64,000 nucleotides of DNA from Cynocephalus volans (taxonomy: Eukaryota > Chordata > Mammalia > Dermoptera > Cynocephalidae): positions 154,987,490-155,051,489 of the forward strand of contig NC_084462.1 in NCBI RefSeq assembly GCF_027409185.1, read 5' to 3'. Shown piece by piece: positions 37,370 through 49,290 of the stretch. The notes below the pieces were generated by a model. The model was not told the origin of the DNA. It worked only from the letters and a program-made list of their open reading frames with translations, and searched no databases. The first letter of the stretch is position 1, and each line of letters starts with the position of its first letter. A program made the translations under genes and the position numbers.

Positions 37370-37924
37370 CATGCCCATATCTTAAATCACTCCCTTTGGC
37401 TGATTCTTCTTCTACAGAGAACAGGCTGGTCATGTAATCAATCTAAATAACTGAGAACAGAAGCAACCTTTCAGATTATCTGAGTATTAATGGACACTTG
37501 GTTTGTTCGACACTTGGTCCTTCTTCGCCCTCAGGAAGTTTATTAGAGGCGCTCCAGGCACAAGCTTTTCTCCATCTCTGTGACTGTACCTTTATCAGGG
37601 TTCACTTGTATTTTATATATTATTGTGGTTTCTGAAAAACCTCTCCAGCTTCTATTTCCATTAAGCAAACATTTGTTTTCTTCCAAAGGAGATTTCAAGG
37701 GGGAAAAAAAACACATTCTAGGTATCTGTATTCATGGAGTAACAACTGCACAGTCATACCAGGTGTTCAGTGTAAAACCAAACAATAGATTTTACAGAAG
37801 GCAAATGATGCACACATTAAATGCTCCTTCTGCTCTCAGCAACTACTTTCTAACACCCACCCAACCTCACTTTTCTTTAAGATCGGCTATTTTTAGAACG
37901 GTATGAGAAGGGCTTACAATTTAG

Positions 37925-38285
37925 AGTTCATAGAATGGCATCCTATTTTACATGACCCCAGACTGCACAACTTGCTTACTTTACTAAAACCTTGCCCAGA
38001 TGTCACCTTCTCAGTGAGACCTCTCTTGACCACCCTATTTGAAAATACAACCCACCTGGCCACTGCACATTTTATCCTCCTTCTCTGTTTACTTTTCTCC
38101 ATAGCACTTCTCACCTTCTAACATACTATATAATTTACTACTTTTGTTTACTTTTGTATTCCATTTGCCCCAACCCCCATCCCCACCCGAGCTATACATA
38201 GGCAGGAATTTTTGTTTGTTTCTACTCTGTTCCCGGTGCTGGAACAGTGCTAGCACATAGTCGGTGTTGAATACATACTCCGAAG
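37925..38285 (+). repeat. L2 LINE fragment
   Basis: cccagatgtcaccttctcag, gaccaccctatttgaaaata and a tail near gctagcacatagtcggtgttg match the L2 3' region in sense. Confidence 0.7.
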
Positions 38286-38544
38286 GGATAAACAGTGATC
38301 CAATAACTCAGGCACTAGATCTCACCCATTTAACAAGAATATAACACCTGCCGATTAATTACCTAGCCATTGGAAGCTCATGATTTCAAGCATCCATGGA
38401 AGGACTGTTTCTCCAAATGTGTCAGTTACGTAAAGGTGACATTTGTCCACGTGTCAAGTATGTCGAGTTTTATATGCTACTCAAAACAAGGCAGACAGTC
38501 AACTTTACTTTTTATGGACTAGGGAGTATACATCAGTATATTTA

Positions 38545-38640
38545 TTTATTTATGGCAGCTGGCCAGTAAGGGGATCCAAATCCATGACCTTGGTGTTACA
38601 GGGCTGCACTCTAACCAACTGAGCTAACCGGCCAGCCTCT
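38545..38640 (-). mobile_element. CYN-type SINE, monomer
   Basis: Antisense monomer (gagctaaccggccagcc); flanks catcagtatattta and ccattggtatattta. Confidence 0.85.
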
Positions 38641-39309
38641 CCATTGGTATATTTAAATCTACCCTTTTCAGAATTGGTCTTCTCACTATCTCTTATTCAA
38701 TCCCAACAAAGCCCCCTCTTCAATTCTTTTCTTTTACAGTTTTGGTGCCAGCAAGTGTTTGTAACTATGCCCAACTCCTTTTAAGGTCTTTCCAGTGTCT
38801 CTTTATACCTGCAGTAAACACTATTCCTCCCCACTCAGCCTTTGCAGAGCTTCACATTCTGGCTTCCCTTCTTCCATATTACCCAGAGCCTGAGAGACCG
38901 TAATCCCGAAGACCCAGGCCCCTTGGGTGCTCACCTGCTCGTGTCTGCCTGTTCCCCATGAATCCTTGCTTTCACTGATAGTAGCCTTTTGCTCTTTGCT
39001 CCTGTTTCAGCTCTGCTGAATCACACTAGCTTCATGAACCTTGTCCACCTTTGTGCTAGTTAGCAACTAACTGTGTGGCATTTTGCTAACTCACTCCTTC
39101 ACTCCTCCCTTACACGTCCTTTCTCTAGGTACACAATTGTGTGGTTCATCTGTTTTTATGATAGTTAAGTGCCAACTAGTAGAATTATTGCTTATGGGGC
39201 AGAAATTGCTTAGGATAGGAACTGAATTCTGTGTTAAAAAGAAAAGTTAATAGCACTTCTTGATAGCTTCTATCCCTGAGATGCAATTCAGAAAGATGGA
39301 TATTGAATT

Positions 39310-39770
39310 GTCTAATTAATAAGCATTTATTAAGTATCTAAATATATACCAGACACTGTGTTAGGTTCTAGATATACAAAGAGAATCAGATATAGCCTTA
39401 GCTCTTGGGGAAGACCGGTTTATTAGAAAAAACAGACAAGTAAACCAATGGCTATAATGTACTGTGAATAAATTCTCTGATGGAAATACGCAAGGGTGCT
39501 ACAGGAAAGGATGTAAGGAAGAAGTAAGTCAGGAAGGAGAAGAGTGGAGGTGGGAAGGGAATGGGAGGCTTCTTGAGGGAGGAGAGGCCTAAGGTGGATC
39601 CTGTATCAGAGGTAGAAATTATCCTGGGGAAGTGACACAAGGAGAATTCTGAGAACTTCAAGTACTAAGAGCTCAGTATGGCTGGAATATAGAGGTGTAC
39701 CGAAATAAAGAGGGTAGGTGTGAGGAAGGATTGTCTGGAGGCACTAAATCAGATTCAAAAGAAGTAGACT
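39310..39770 (-). repeat. L2 LINE fragment, antisense
   Basis: taataagcatttattaagta then ccagacactgtgttaggttc is the reverse complement of the L2 3' end; the body continues to about 39770. Confidence 0.6.
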
Positions 39771-40529
39771 TGTTTTCCTTGTAGGGTTCCATGGTGACAT
39801 CTGATTATATCTTTCTATTCCCTCCCTAAGCAAATATCAATATTGATTGACTTGGATAAAATGACACAGTATTTCCCAACAATGAGAAATAATGGAATGG
39901 GATAGGTGACTAGAAAGGTCCACCAAAAGGTCTGAAAACAGTGAGATGTAAAAGCACCCGCTGCCAATTCATCTGAGCTCTACAGCAAAGCTGGCTTTAA
40001 CAGAGTTAAACATTAAACATAGGCAAGTTTAAAATATAACTAGAATAAAATTTTTAAACAGTAAATAGAACTATGGGAATGGATATAGCCAAACCACCCA
40101 GTGCATAAGTCAAACAAAACCAAGGTGGGTCTAATAAGGTTACTCTGGGACAGATTTTAGCACAGTGAGTAATGTCTCGTTTGGGGATATAACGTGGGAC
40201 CTACACACCCAATACAAAGGGCCAGAGCCCTGGAACACCTTGCTATCTGAAAGGTGTCTAAGGTGAGTGTGCATGATATCTTTTGTATTCCCAAAGCCAA
40301 GTAGTGGGCCTGGAACACGTGAGATGTAAGTAATTGTGTCCTGAATGGACCTGGTACAATTGGGCTAACAAAACATGCACACAGAAGTGTTGGGGCAGGG
40401 AGTACCCTCTTTCTCAGTGTTTCACTATGGCCTATGTATCACACCCCCAACTCCCTAATCCCCTCCAAACCAGACCATGGATAGGGGTGCTATTCCAGGA
40501 TGCCTGTGTATTCACATATTAATTCACTC

Positions 40530-41600
40530 ATTTGGCCATTCCAGAAATTATCAGTTGCCTACTGCTACTTAAAAGTACAGCATGCAAAGATGAATCACCT
40601 TAGACTTAGACATGCCCTTTAAGAAACTACATAAGTTGGAAAAACAATACATGTCCATAAAATACTTCCATAAAGTGAAAATGTGACAAGTAGCACAGTT
40701 ATCATGCTCTGAAACTTCAGAGCTGGGAGAGATTATTTCCACCTGAGATGATCAAGAAGGCTTTGTGAAAAAGGTGGTATCTGAGGAGGGTCCTGAGGAG
40801 GGAAATGAATTAGGACAGGAAAGGAGTGTTTTTCAGGAAAAATAAGCAGTATAAATCAAGACACAAATATGAAAATGGGTTGGGGGCCCACAAGGAATGG
40901 ATCCTTTTGACTAATTGTAAGAGGAAATAAATTTGGAAAGGCAGATTGAAGTCAAATAGTAGGACGCATAAAATATTCAGCTAAGGAGTTTTTTATTTTT
41001 TTGACCGGTAAGGGGATCACAACCCTTGGCGTGGTGTGGCCTGCACCATGCTCAGCCAGTGAGCGCACCAACCATCCCTATATAGGATCTGAACCCACGG
41101 CCTTGGTTTATATTTAAAAAAAATTTTGGGGGGCAGCTGGACAGCACAGGGATCAAACCCTGGACTTGGTGTTATCAGCACCACACTCTAACCAACTGAG
41201 CTAACTGGCTAGCCCTTAAGGAGTTTAGACTACTCTGCAGGCAATAGGAAGCTATTGAATATTTTGAACAAGGGAGTGTCACAAATACGAATCTGGCAGT
41301 AGGGAGGCTTGTTGGGACCTCTCAATTGTCTAATTCTACAAATGTTTACTGATGCCTACTAAGTACTAGGTGACAGAGAAGTAAAGATGAATAAAACAGA
41401 CCTTTCTATTCAAGATGCTAAGAGTCCGGCAGAGGTGACAGACTTACATACACATCAATAACTACACCTTTTAAAGTTAACCATAAAAATGCTAAAGGAA
41501 CCCAAAACACAGGACTAACTTTACCTAGAGGATTCAGAAAGGCATCATGAAATGACATCTGAAGTGATTATGAAAAATGAACAGAAACAACTACATGAAT
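40530..41600 (-). repeat. L2 LINE fragments, antisense, interrupted by a SINE
   Basis: Two antisense L2 blocks: 40530-40990 resuming at 41227-41300 (agctattgaatattttgaac), and a second copy at about 41330-41600 (acaaatgtttactgatgcct). The first is split by the composite SINE at 40992-41216. Confidence 0.55.
40992..41216 (-). mobile_element. CYN-type SINE, composite of dimer and monomer
   Basis: Antisense: a dimer read from its tail end breaks off at ggccttggtttatatttaaa and is followed by a whole monomer. A single 10-bp duplication taaggagttt (40982-40991, 41217-41226) surrounds the entire composite. Confidence 0.75.
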
Positions 41601-41630
41601 AAGGCCAGAGGGATTATAAAAAGATGAAAA

Positions 41631-41698
41631 TACCAAGGTCCATGGTTTGATCCCTGCACTGTCCAGCTGCCAAAATTAAAATAAAAACAAATAAAAAT
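41631..41698 (+). mobile_element. CYN-type SINE, 5'-truncated
   Basis: Only the 3' part of the tRNA-like unit remains (taccaaggtccatggtttga). Exact 13-bp duplication aaaaagatgaaaa at 41618-41630 and 41699-41711. Confidence 0.8.
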
Positions 41699-41934
41699 AA
41701 AAAGATGAAAACAGATGGTAGGGAAATTATGGATAGTCTGATGTCATTTCATTTTAAAATTTCCTCAAGAATTTTTGCCATATGGATTGAGAAACAAAAC
41801 AAAACAAAAAGTAGAAGACTACAGTTAAGGAGGGTATAGCAGAGGAGGGTCAGCACTTATCAGCACCACTCTCTTCCAAGGGGGGTCAGCATTTAATAGA
41901 GAGGAAAGACTGTGGTCAAAGAAACACAATCTGA

Positions 41935-42180
41935 GATAATTATAGAGAACTTAATACATGCCAGCACTATGTTAAGTATTTTACATGGATTATCTCATTT
42001 AATCACAATACCACTCTGCAAGTTAGGTGCTATTGTTAACATACCCATTCTATAAATTGGGAAACTGAAGCTTAGAGAAACTAAGTCACTTAAGACCACA
42101 CAGTAGTAAGTGAAGAGCCAGAAATCAAACCCAGATCGTTTAATTCCAGAGCCACTGTCTTAAATCACTAAGCCACCTAG
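41935..42180 (+). repeat. MIR SINE
   Basis: catgccagcactatgttaag, gaaactgaagcttagagaaa, ccagagccactgtcttaaat match MIR along most of its length. Confidence 0.75.
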
Positions 42181-42487
42181 GAGGGGTCATCTCCTATAGC
42201 TCTAGGGAAAGATGGTTATTGGGGTGGGGAGGAGAGTGTAAAGCAGAGAAGAGTCAGAGATGAGGCTGGAAAATTAGACTTGCATCAGGACATCTAATCT
42301 CCATCCTATACCCTATCAAGAGCTTTTGAAGATCTCAGTTTCCTTCTGATTGAGTACGTTTTCAGAATCTGACCATTTCTGACCACTTCATCACTATCAC
42401 CCGGGCCCAAGCCACCACCATCTCTCCTGGGATTTACTAATACTGTCCTAACAGATCTCCCTTTTATCTTCACTCCCCTAGAGTCTA

Positions 42488-42606
42488 ACTTTTTTTTTTT
42501 AATCTTCGGTTTTTTTTCCTTGGTGGCTTGCCAGTATGGGGATCCAAAAACTTGACCTTAGTGTTATCAGCACCATGTTCTAACCAAGTGAGCTCACCAG
42601 TCATCT
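42488..42606 (-). mobile_element. CYN-type SINE, monomer
   Basis: Antisense monomer inside an L2; flanks cccctagagtcta and cccctagaatcta. Confidence 0.8.
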
Positions 42607-42979
42607 CCCCTAGAATCTATTTTTAACAAGCAACCAAATCATCCCTTTGAAATGTAAGTTAGAGCATGCCTATGTTCCGTGCGAAACCCACCAATGGTTC
42701 CCTATTTCCCTCACAGTGACAAGGTCCCCAAAATAGCTTTCATGGATCCACCTGCTCTGCTTCCATCCCCATTACATCTCTGACCCCATCTACTAGTGGT
42801 TTTCATCTTACTCGCTGCCCCCACACTGACCTCTATGCTTGTGTCACACATGCTCCTACCTCAGGGCCTTTGTTCTAACTGTCCCCATTGCCTAGAACCT
42901 TTTCCCACACATCCACTCGATAAATTCCTGTAACTCTTTCAAATTGTTGTTTGAATGCCACTTACTTATTGAGGCCTAC

Positions 42980-43079
42980 CTTTTTTTTTTTTTTTTTTTG
43001 GCAGCTGGCCAGTACTGGGAATGGTACCCTTGACCTTGGCGTTACAAGGCTGCACTCTAACTGAGTTAACCGGCCAGCC
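42980..43079 (-). mobile_element. CYN-type SINE, monomer
   Basis: Antisense monomer inside the same L2; flanks ttgaggcctac and ttgaggtctac. Confidence 0.85.
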
Positions 43080-43416
43080 TTGAGGTCTACTTTTACTAGT
43101 ATAACTAACTTCCCTCCCTCTCGTGATCCCCACCTATGCCTGCTTTCTCAATTCCCCTTACTTTGATCCACTTTTTCTTTTTTTCCACACCATTTGTCAC
43201 ATTCTAACATACTAGAAGGTTTATCTTTTATGGTTATTTTCTGTGTTCCTCTGACAGAACATAAGCTTCCCGAGAGTAGGAATCTTTTTGTTTAGTGAGG
43301 TAGCTCAAGCATCTAGAAGAATGCCCAAGGTGGTGATCAACAGAAACTGACAATGGAAATAAACTGCAAATGACATTAAAAGGAGAAATTACACTTTCAT
43401 AAACAAACAGATGTTT

Positions 43417-43584
43417 TTTTTTTTTTTTTAAAAAGATGACCGGTAAGGGGATCTCAACCCTTGGCTTGGTGTTGTCAGCACCACGCTCAGCCAGTGAGCA
43501 AACCAGCCATCCCTACATGGGATCCGAACCCGTGGCCTTGGTGTTATCAGCACCGCACTCTACCGAGTGAGCCACGGGCCGGCC
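43417..43584 (-). mobile_element. CYN-type SINE, dimer
   Basis: Antisense dimer; flanks aaacaaacagatgttt and taacaaacagattttt. Confidence 0.9.
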
Positions 43585-43807
43585 TAACAAACAGATTTTT
43601 AAGAGAAAATGTAATTAATAGATACCTAATGTAGTCATTAATTTGTTTTAGGAGAAACTAGAATTCTATTTCCCTAAACATATTAGTTCTGTAGCTAAAT
43701 TGAACTTTTTTTTAAGCAAAACACTTTCGAATTGTTAAAACTGTGATAAACCCTAAAAGACATTAAACATTGCTTACATTGTCCAAGTTCTCTTCTAAAA
43801 ATATTTT

Positions 43808-43921
43808 GGGGCTGTCTGGTTAGCTCAATTGGTTAGAGCATGGTGCTGATAACACCCAGGTCCAGGGTTCAATCCCTATACCAGCCAGTTGCCAGAAAAA
43901 AAAAAAAAAAAAAAGGGAATT
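43808..43921 (+). mobile_element. CYN-type SINE, monomer
   Basis: Sense monomer (ggttagctcaattggttaga) with a pure A tail; flanks aaaaatattt on both sides. Confidence 0.9.
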
Positions 43922-43939
43922 AAAAATATTTCAGTATGC

Positions 43940-44423
43940 TGTGCATTAGTTATCTATTGTCGTATAACAAATAACCCTAAAACTTAGTAGCTTAAAACAA
44001 CAAAAAATTTTATTATCTCGCAGTTTCCGTGGTTCAGGAATTTAGGAGTGATTTAATTGGGTAGTTCTGGCTCAGGGTCTCTCAGGAAATTGTAGTCAAG
44101 ATGTAGGCTGGGCTGCCGTCATCTGAAGGGTGGCAAGATGATGTTGGCTGTGAGCAGGGAGCCTCAGCTGCTCCCCACATGGACCCTTCACAGGGCTTGA
44201 ATGTCTTTACATGGTGGCTGGCTTCTTCCAGAGTGGGCAATCCAATAAGAGCAAGGCAGAAGCACCAATGTCTTTTAAGACTTAGCCTTGTAAGTCAAAC
44301 ACTATCACTCCCCTATATTTTAATGGTCATACAGACCAACCCTGATGAAATGTGCAAGGGGACTACACAGGGCGTGAATATTAGGAGGTGAGGATGGGGC
44401 CATCAGGGAGGTTGGTTACTGCA
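43940..44423 (-). mobile_element. Solo MLT1-type MaLR LTR, older subfamily
   Basis: Antisense match to the MLT1 group: ttagttatctattgtcgtat, aaaacttagtagcttaaaac, ttctggctcagggtctctca, gaccaaccctgatgaaatgt. No clear flanking duplication is left. Fossil solo LTR in the ENTPD5 intron. Confidence 0.65.
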
Positions 44424-44866
44424 AGATAAAACCAATATCTGCATAGCATTTTGTGTTCAGTTTTTTTTCCCTTCAGTACGTATATATATATATTTCTATT
44501 AACACAGCTCACACACTTCTAGTTTTAGGAACTGCACATTATTTAAACAATATTAACTATTATAAATTAAAAACAATATTTACTTTTAACTTCTCTGAAA
44601 ATATCATACATTACCACTTGAAGCTTTCCATTTTCTGTTACTGTCCCAATATTTTACTTAATAAAAAGAATTAAAGTCAGAAAAACCACAACTAACACAA
44701 TGTCCTGCTTGTTTCTAAGGGTGAAAACGAATTTAAATACTTCAGATAAAAGTCAGATATATTTAGGAAAGAATACGAAGAAAACAAATGAATCATTAGA
44801 TTTGCTTTGGAAATAGGTATCAATTAATAATTAATTAAACCTAATTGAAATTAAATACTAAATCAC

Positions 44867-44975
44867 GGCCTGGCTGGTTAGCTAAGTTGGTTAGAGTGCA
44901 GTATTGATAACACCAAGGTCAAGGATTCAAATCCTCATACTGACCAGCCATCAAAAAAACAAAAACAACAAAAAA
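44867..44975 (+). mobile_element. CYN-type SINE, monomer
   Basis: Sense monomer; exact 10-bp duplication actaaatcac at 44857-44866 and 44976-44985. Confidence 0.85.
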
Positions 44976-45556
44976 ACTAAATCACAGAAGATATAGAATA
45001 AAAACATTTACATTAATGGAATAGAAACTGGCTTTGTGCTACATACAGAAAAAAATGTATAATCACACAATGGTAACACTAATACTTAGGTACTGAAGAG
45101 GTATTTCATAGAAAGGGACAAGACTTGACAACTGAAACAGATTTGAAAACCACTGAAAACTTTTATAACAGGTACTTTTCAAAAGTCAACAAAACTAATA
45201 AATGGGTTTATTTAAAAATCAACTTTTATTAGATCACTCCCAAGGAGTTGTACTAAGATCTGTGAGTGCAGAAACAATAGGGGGAGAAATTTGACAGAAA
45301 GAATTTCCCAACAATACTCATGAGTTGTCTCACACTGGTGAGGAGGGGAGGGTCCTTGCCCCAAGGATTCAGCTCAAACCGTATCATGTTATCCAGAGTG
45401 AATTTCACAGATCAGAAAGCTAGTTGAATGATACATTTAAGGTTTCCTCAACCCTAAGATCAAATACTCCTAACTCCCAATAAAGGAATTAGAATTGATG
45501 TACTCGTTACCAACAAATAAAATTCTTTTCTACAAACAGAGGGTTTCTTTCTGTAT

Positions 45557-45894
45557 TTTATTCCACTTTAATCAAAACTTTATTAGACAAACATCAAAAA
45601 GTCCCATTCTGTACAATAAAACCATGTGAGTGTGACACCGAAATGAGTCAAACAGTGCATGACTTCACTCTCCATTGTTTCAGACTTGACTTAGCTACAA
45701 TAATCACTGCCTGGGGAAAGCTGTGGCCACTGTTGCCTCTCTTTCTTCATAAGTCACAAGGTCTTTTCTTATGCATTCATTAAGAATCAAAGTCCTTTAG
45801 ATAAGAAGATGCTATTCATCAGGAAGGGGTTCATATTGCACTTATTTGCGGAAGAGTAATTTCCAAGGATCAGTGCCATTTGATACTGTTTATA
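45557..45894 (-). other. Candidate unrecognised terminal exon inside ENTPD5 intron
   Basis: Minus strand: a strong acceptor (polypyrimidine tract ending cttcccacag) precedes 45894. The next 36 codons (45894-45787) stay open in one frame, ending NSIFLSKGL then stop; an internal ATG gives a 30-residue version. Two AATAAA hexamers follow at 45584-45579 and 45562-45557. There is no A-tract after them, so this is not an obvious processed pseudogene, and I recognise no repeat in it. It lies in the long intron of ENTPD5 on the same strand, so it could be an alternative (intronically polyadenylated) end of ENTPD5 transcripts, an unrelated transcript, or chance. I do not recognise the peptide. Confidence 0.35.
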
Positions 45895-47194
45895 CTGTGG
45901 GAAGAGAAGTAAAAACATATTTTCCCTTTCTTGCTATCAACTGAAAAATACCTACTGCTTGAAACATGTTAAACCAAAATGAAAAATATGAGAAAGATTA
46001 AAATATTACAAGGATACCTCACATAGAAAGCAAGAAATAGGGGTTCCCTATACTTACATTTTCTCAAATATATCTTTAAGATGCTTTCCCTCTAAATATA
46101 TTTTAATTTTAACAGTGTTTGATAAAAATGTTTCTAAAGTTAATTACATAATTCCCGACAAGGAACATGCTCCTTCATTTATGGTTCAGGGTTGTGATTA
46201 TGATCATCAGTTGTACTCATATTTTCCTGTAAACTTGGAATGCCTTCAGGGGCTACAGGTCTTCAGGACTGTTTGCCCTTCTACCACGAAATGGTCCCAG
46301 ACTGCTGTTTTTTGAGCTAGTTTTCCTTGACATCATGCTATCTATTATCACTGATCAATGTGGTCATGTGACCAACTCTTTCAATAAGCTACCATCATCT
46401 AATTTTCTTTTTAAATAAGTTTTGGGATGTGAATCAGTGAGCCATAATTATTAGAATTTTAGGTCAACATATGCAAATGAGGACCTCTCCAACAGAATAA
46501 GGGTCATGGGCTTTGTGACAGCTCTTTTAGTGACTTACAGACCCCTTTCCATTCACTTTGAGCTCTGAACTAGAAACAAGAAAGCAGACTTTGTAGAAAT
46601 CTGACCTGTGAAAAAGTGGGGTATTACTTTATATAGGTTACTTACCAATTTTTTCTTTTCCTTCTGGGCTTTCTATTTTGTTCCCTCAACTAATATGTTA
46701 CTTTTTCAACCTGTAGAAGATGGGCATGGATAATCATAAGAGCAAAATTCTCTCTTTTCTCTGTTGTCAGTATGCCTATTTTTGATTCAGTTATCTCTTT
46801 CTACATTTCTATTTCCAATATGTTCAGGCTTTGGAAATAAGCATTAGACTTGTAGTCTAATACTCTTTGGCTCTTTCTCTTCTTCCACACTTTCTTCTCA
46901 TTCAAACTACGTCAACCATTCTCACAACCCAACCAGCTTATTTACAAAGTCAGGGACAGCAACAGAAGCAAGTCACACTCCCTCTAAAAGCTAGTGTGTA
47001 AGTGTGTGTAAATGTATGTATGTAAATGGGGGGGCAGCAGTGACTAAGGAGTTAATTCACATGTAAAGTGCGTAAAATCTTGTTTATGCATTTTGTGAGG
47101 TCTTTTTTGGGCTTTGAAGAACTCAAACACCAGCTGTATGTTCCACAGTGTGATCAATGAGTGGCCACTTACTATTATGTGTATAAGTATACGG

Positions 47195-47890
47195 TTAAAA
47201 GTTATCAAGCCAATCCCAATCCTAGGTACCTACCCACAAGAATTGAAAACAGGGACTCAGACAGATATTTCTACGCCAATGTTCACTGCAGTATTATTCA
47301 CAATAGCCAGATGTGGAAATATCTCAAATGTCCATCAACAGATGTGTGTATAAGCAAAAAATGGTATATCCATACAAAGGAATATTATTTAGCCATAAAT
47401 AGGGACAAAGTTCTGATATATGCTATAATAAGGATGAACCCTGAAAGCATTATGCTAAATGAAAGCCAGACGGCTGGCTGGCTAGCTCAGCTGGTTAGAA
47501 CATGGTATTATAACACTAAGGTCAGGGGTTTGGTTCCCCTTACCAGTCAGTTGCAAAAAAAAAAAAAAAAAAAGGAAAGCCAAACACAAAAAGCCATATA
47601 TTGTGTGATTTCATTTACATGAAATACCGAGAATAGGTGAATTCATTAAAACAGAAGCAGATTAGAGCTTACCAGGGATTGGGGGGGAAAGGAGAATGAG
47701 GAGTTATTGCTTAACAGGTACAGAGTTTTTGCTTAGGGTGAGGAGAAAGTTTTGGAAATAGTACAGTAGTGATGGCTGTAAATATTGTGAATGTAATTAA
47801 TACCACTGAACCATACACTTAAAAATGCTCAAAATAACAATTTTTGTTATATATATTTTACTACAGTAAAAAATTTTCCAAAAAAGGAGG
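47195..47890 (+). repeat. L1M 3' fragment split by a SINE
   Basis: Sense L1M 3' UTR: caatgttcactgcagtatta, aaatgtccatcaacagatgt, then after the SINE attgtgtgatttcatttaca and ccatacacttaaaaatgctc. The SINE at 47471-47574 duplicates gaaagcca on both sides. Confidence 0.85.
47471..47574 (+). mobile_element. CYN-type SINE, monomer in L1M
   Basis: Sense monomer (ggctagctcagctggttaga) with an A tail; gaaagcca repeated on both sides. Confidence 0.85.
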
Positions 47891-47923
47891 GGGGGACGAA
47901 GCACTTCAAACACAAGTTCTTAT

Positions 47924-48018
47924 ATATTTTTTGGCTGCTGGCTGGTATAGGCATCTAACCCTGGACCTTGGTGTTACCAGCACCACACTCTAACCCACTG
48001 AGCCAACCAGCCAGCACC
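47924..48018 (-). mobile_element. CYN-type SINE, monomer
   Basis: Antisense monomer (gctggtataggcatctaacc, cactgagccaaccagccagc); flanks approximate (cacaagttctta, cacataaactctta). Confidence 0.75.
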
Positions 48019-48483
48019 TCACACATAAACTCTTAAGAGGAAAAACTCTGGCTGGTATTTCAAAAGAGCAACAGTTATGATAACACATTATAGCTGAGCT
48101 ATCTCACAAGCACACAGCCAATTTTGACTTAAATTCTGGAGGGTAGTACGATACACAGAAAATGTCTAAGTATTTGAGTTCATACAGTAGATCTCATTCC
48201 CTCAGAAAGAGAGTTAAACTACATGCTACATAAATCTGATTACAGATTCAAGAGGATTTGAATTATGAATTTGACTTATGCAACAAATGACATAAATTCC
48301 AACTACAGGGTCTCCAAAGCAAACATTTTCAACAAAGGACTTCTTACGCTTTTTTGACTATAGGTTAAACACTCTCCAGGTGGTTCCCTTGGAATCCCAG
48401 GATGACTTGAATGCTATCTACCCCCAAGTATGCAATCTTGACATTTTTATTAAGTCTTCCTTTCAAAAACATTTAAGTTGAAC

Positions 48484-48555
48484 AGCCTAATAACATCAAG
48501 GTCACAGGTTTGGATCCTCATACTGGCCAGCCACCAAAAAAAAAAACCAAACAAA
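48484..48555 (+). mobile_element. CYN-type SINE, 5'-truncated
   Basis: Starts within the tRNA-like unit (ataacatcaaggtcacaggt), ends ggccagccaccaaaaaa. Confidence 0.7.
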
Positions 48556-48655
48556 AAACTATAATACTTAAATTTTGTGTATGCCAAAACACTGAACTCA
48601 AAACAAGAGATACTTCAAACTGGCATCTCTAAATCTCCCCCTCCCTCTACACACG

Positions 48656-48741
48656 TACGAGGGCATTTCAAAAAGTTCTTAGAAAAATAGAACTAAAAGA
48701 TAATATGAATCTTTCCATGAACTATTTACAGACCCCTCATA
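48656..48741. mobile_element. Mariner-type MITE, full length
   Basis: TA-bounded 86 bp: tacgagggcatttcaaaaag at the left, complementary end at the right (cagacccctcata). Confidence 0.7.
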
Positions 48742-48869
48742 CACATAGAGGGTGAAATGAATTCTCTTCCTAATCTCCTGTTTCTTTAGTGGCACCACAA
48801 CTTTCCTAATACACATCTCGAAATTTCATTATCTTTGAATTCTCCTCTCTCGTGCCTTCTGTATTCTAA

Positions 48870-49290
48870 TCTTTTATGAAGAACTGATGATTCTTCCTTT
48901 GCAATATCTTTTCCATCTCTTCTTCCTTTTTTTCTTTCTAGTCTCCCTGCTGGTATCTAAGTTCTGGCCTTTATTACCTCAGACTTAAACTGTCACAGCC
49001 TCTAAACTGGTCTACCACTCACCAATGTCTCTATTCTCAAATTCACACACCACACTCTTCCTAAAATGCTGTTTTCATCATTTTTCCACTAAATGGTAAG
49101 TCACATCACTGCAAGGACTCACTCATCTTTGAGCATTACTTAGCACAGTACAACCCAATATATAACATACTCATATTTAATTAATGTTTGTTGAATGAAT
49201 TAATTAATACACAAATCATATCACTCTATTTCTCAAAACTTTCATCAATTTCCCACAGTCCACCAGCAGAAGTTACAAATTCAAATACCT
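48870..49290 (+). repeat. L2 LINE fragments
   Basis: acttagcacagtacaaccca followed by taatgtttgttgaatgaat is the L2 3' end in sense; upstream text matches L2 3' ORF sequence loosely, and a second piece follows (catcaatttcccacagtcc). Confidence 0.6.

Larger units (their letters stand above)
42380..43330 (+). repeat. L2 LINE fragment interrupted by two SINEs
   Basis: A long L2 sense copy (aaacccaccaatggttccct, cctcagggcctttgttctaa, ataagcttcccgagagtagg). SINE monomers at 42488-42606 and 42980-43079 each carry a flanking duplication of L2 sequence, so both landed after the L2. Confidence 0.8.

Noticed and set aside
40334-40522. 62-codon plus-strand frame with many Trp and Cys
   Set aside because: No splice context, no recognised family, and short enough to be chance.
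41845-41890. Possible tiny SINE fragment between gggtcagca repeats
   Set aside because: About 20 bp of SINE-like text (ttatcagcaccactctc); too short to separate from chance.
47161-47622. 153-codon plus-strand frame
   Set aside because: Runs through L1M 3' sequence and a SINE insertion; not a gene.
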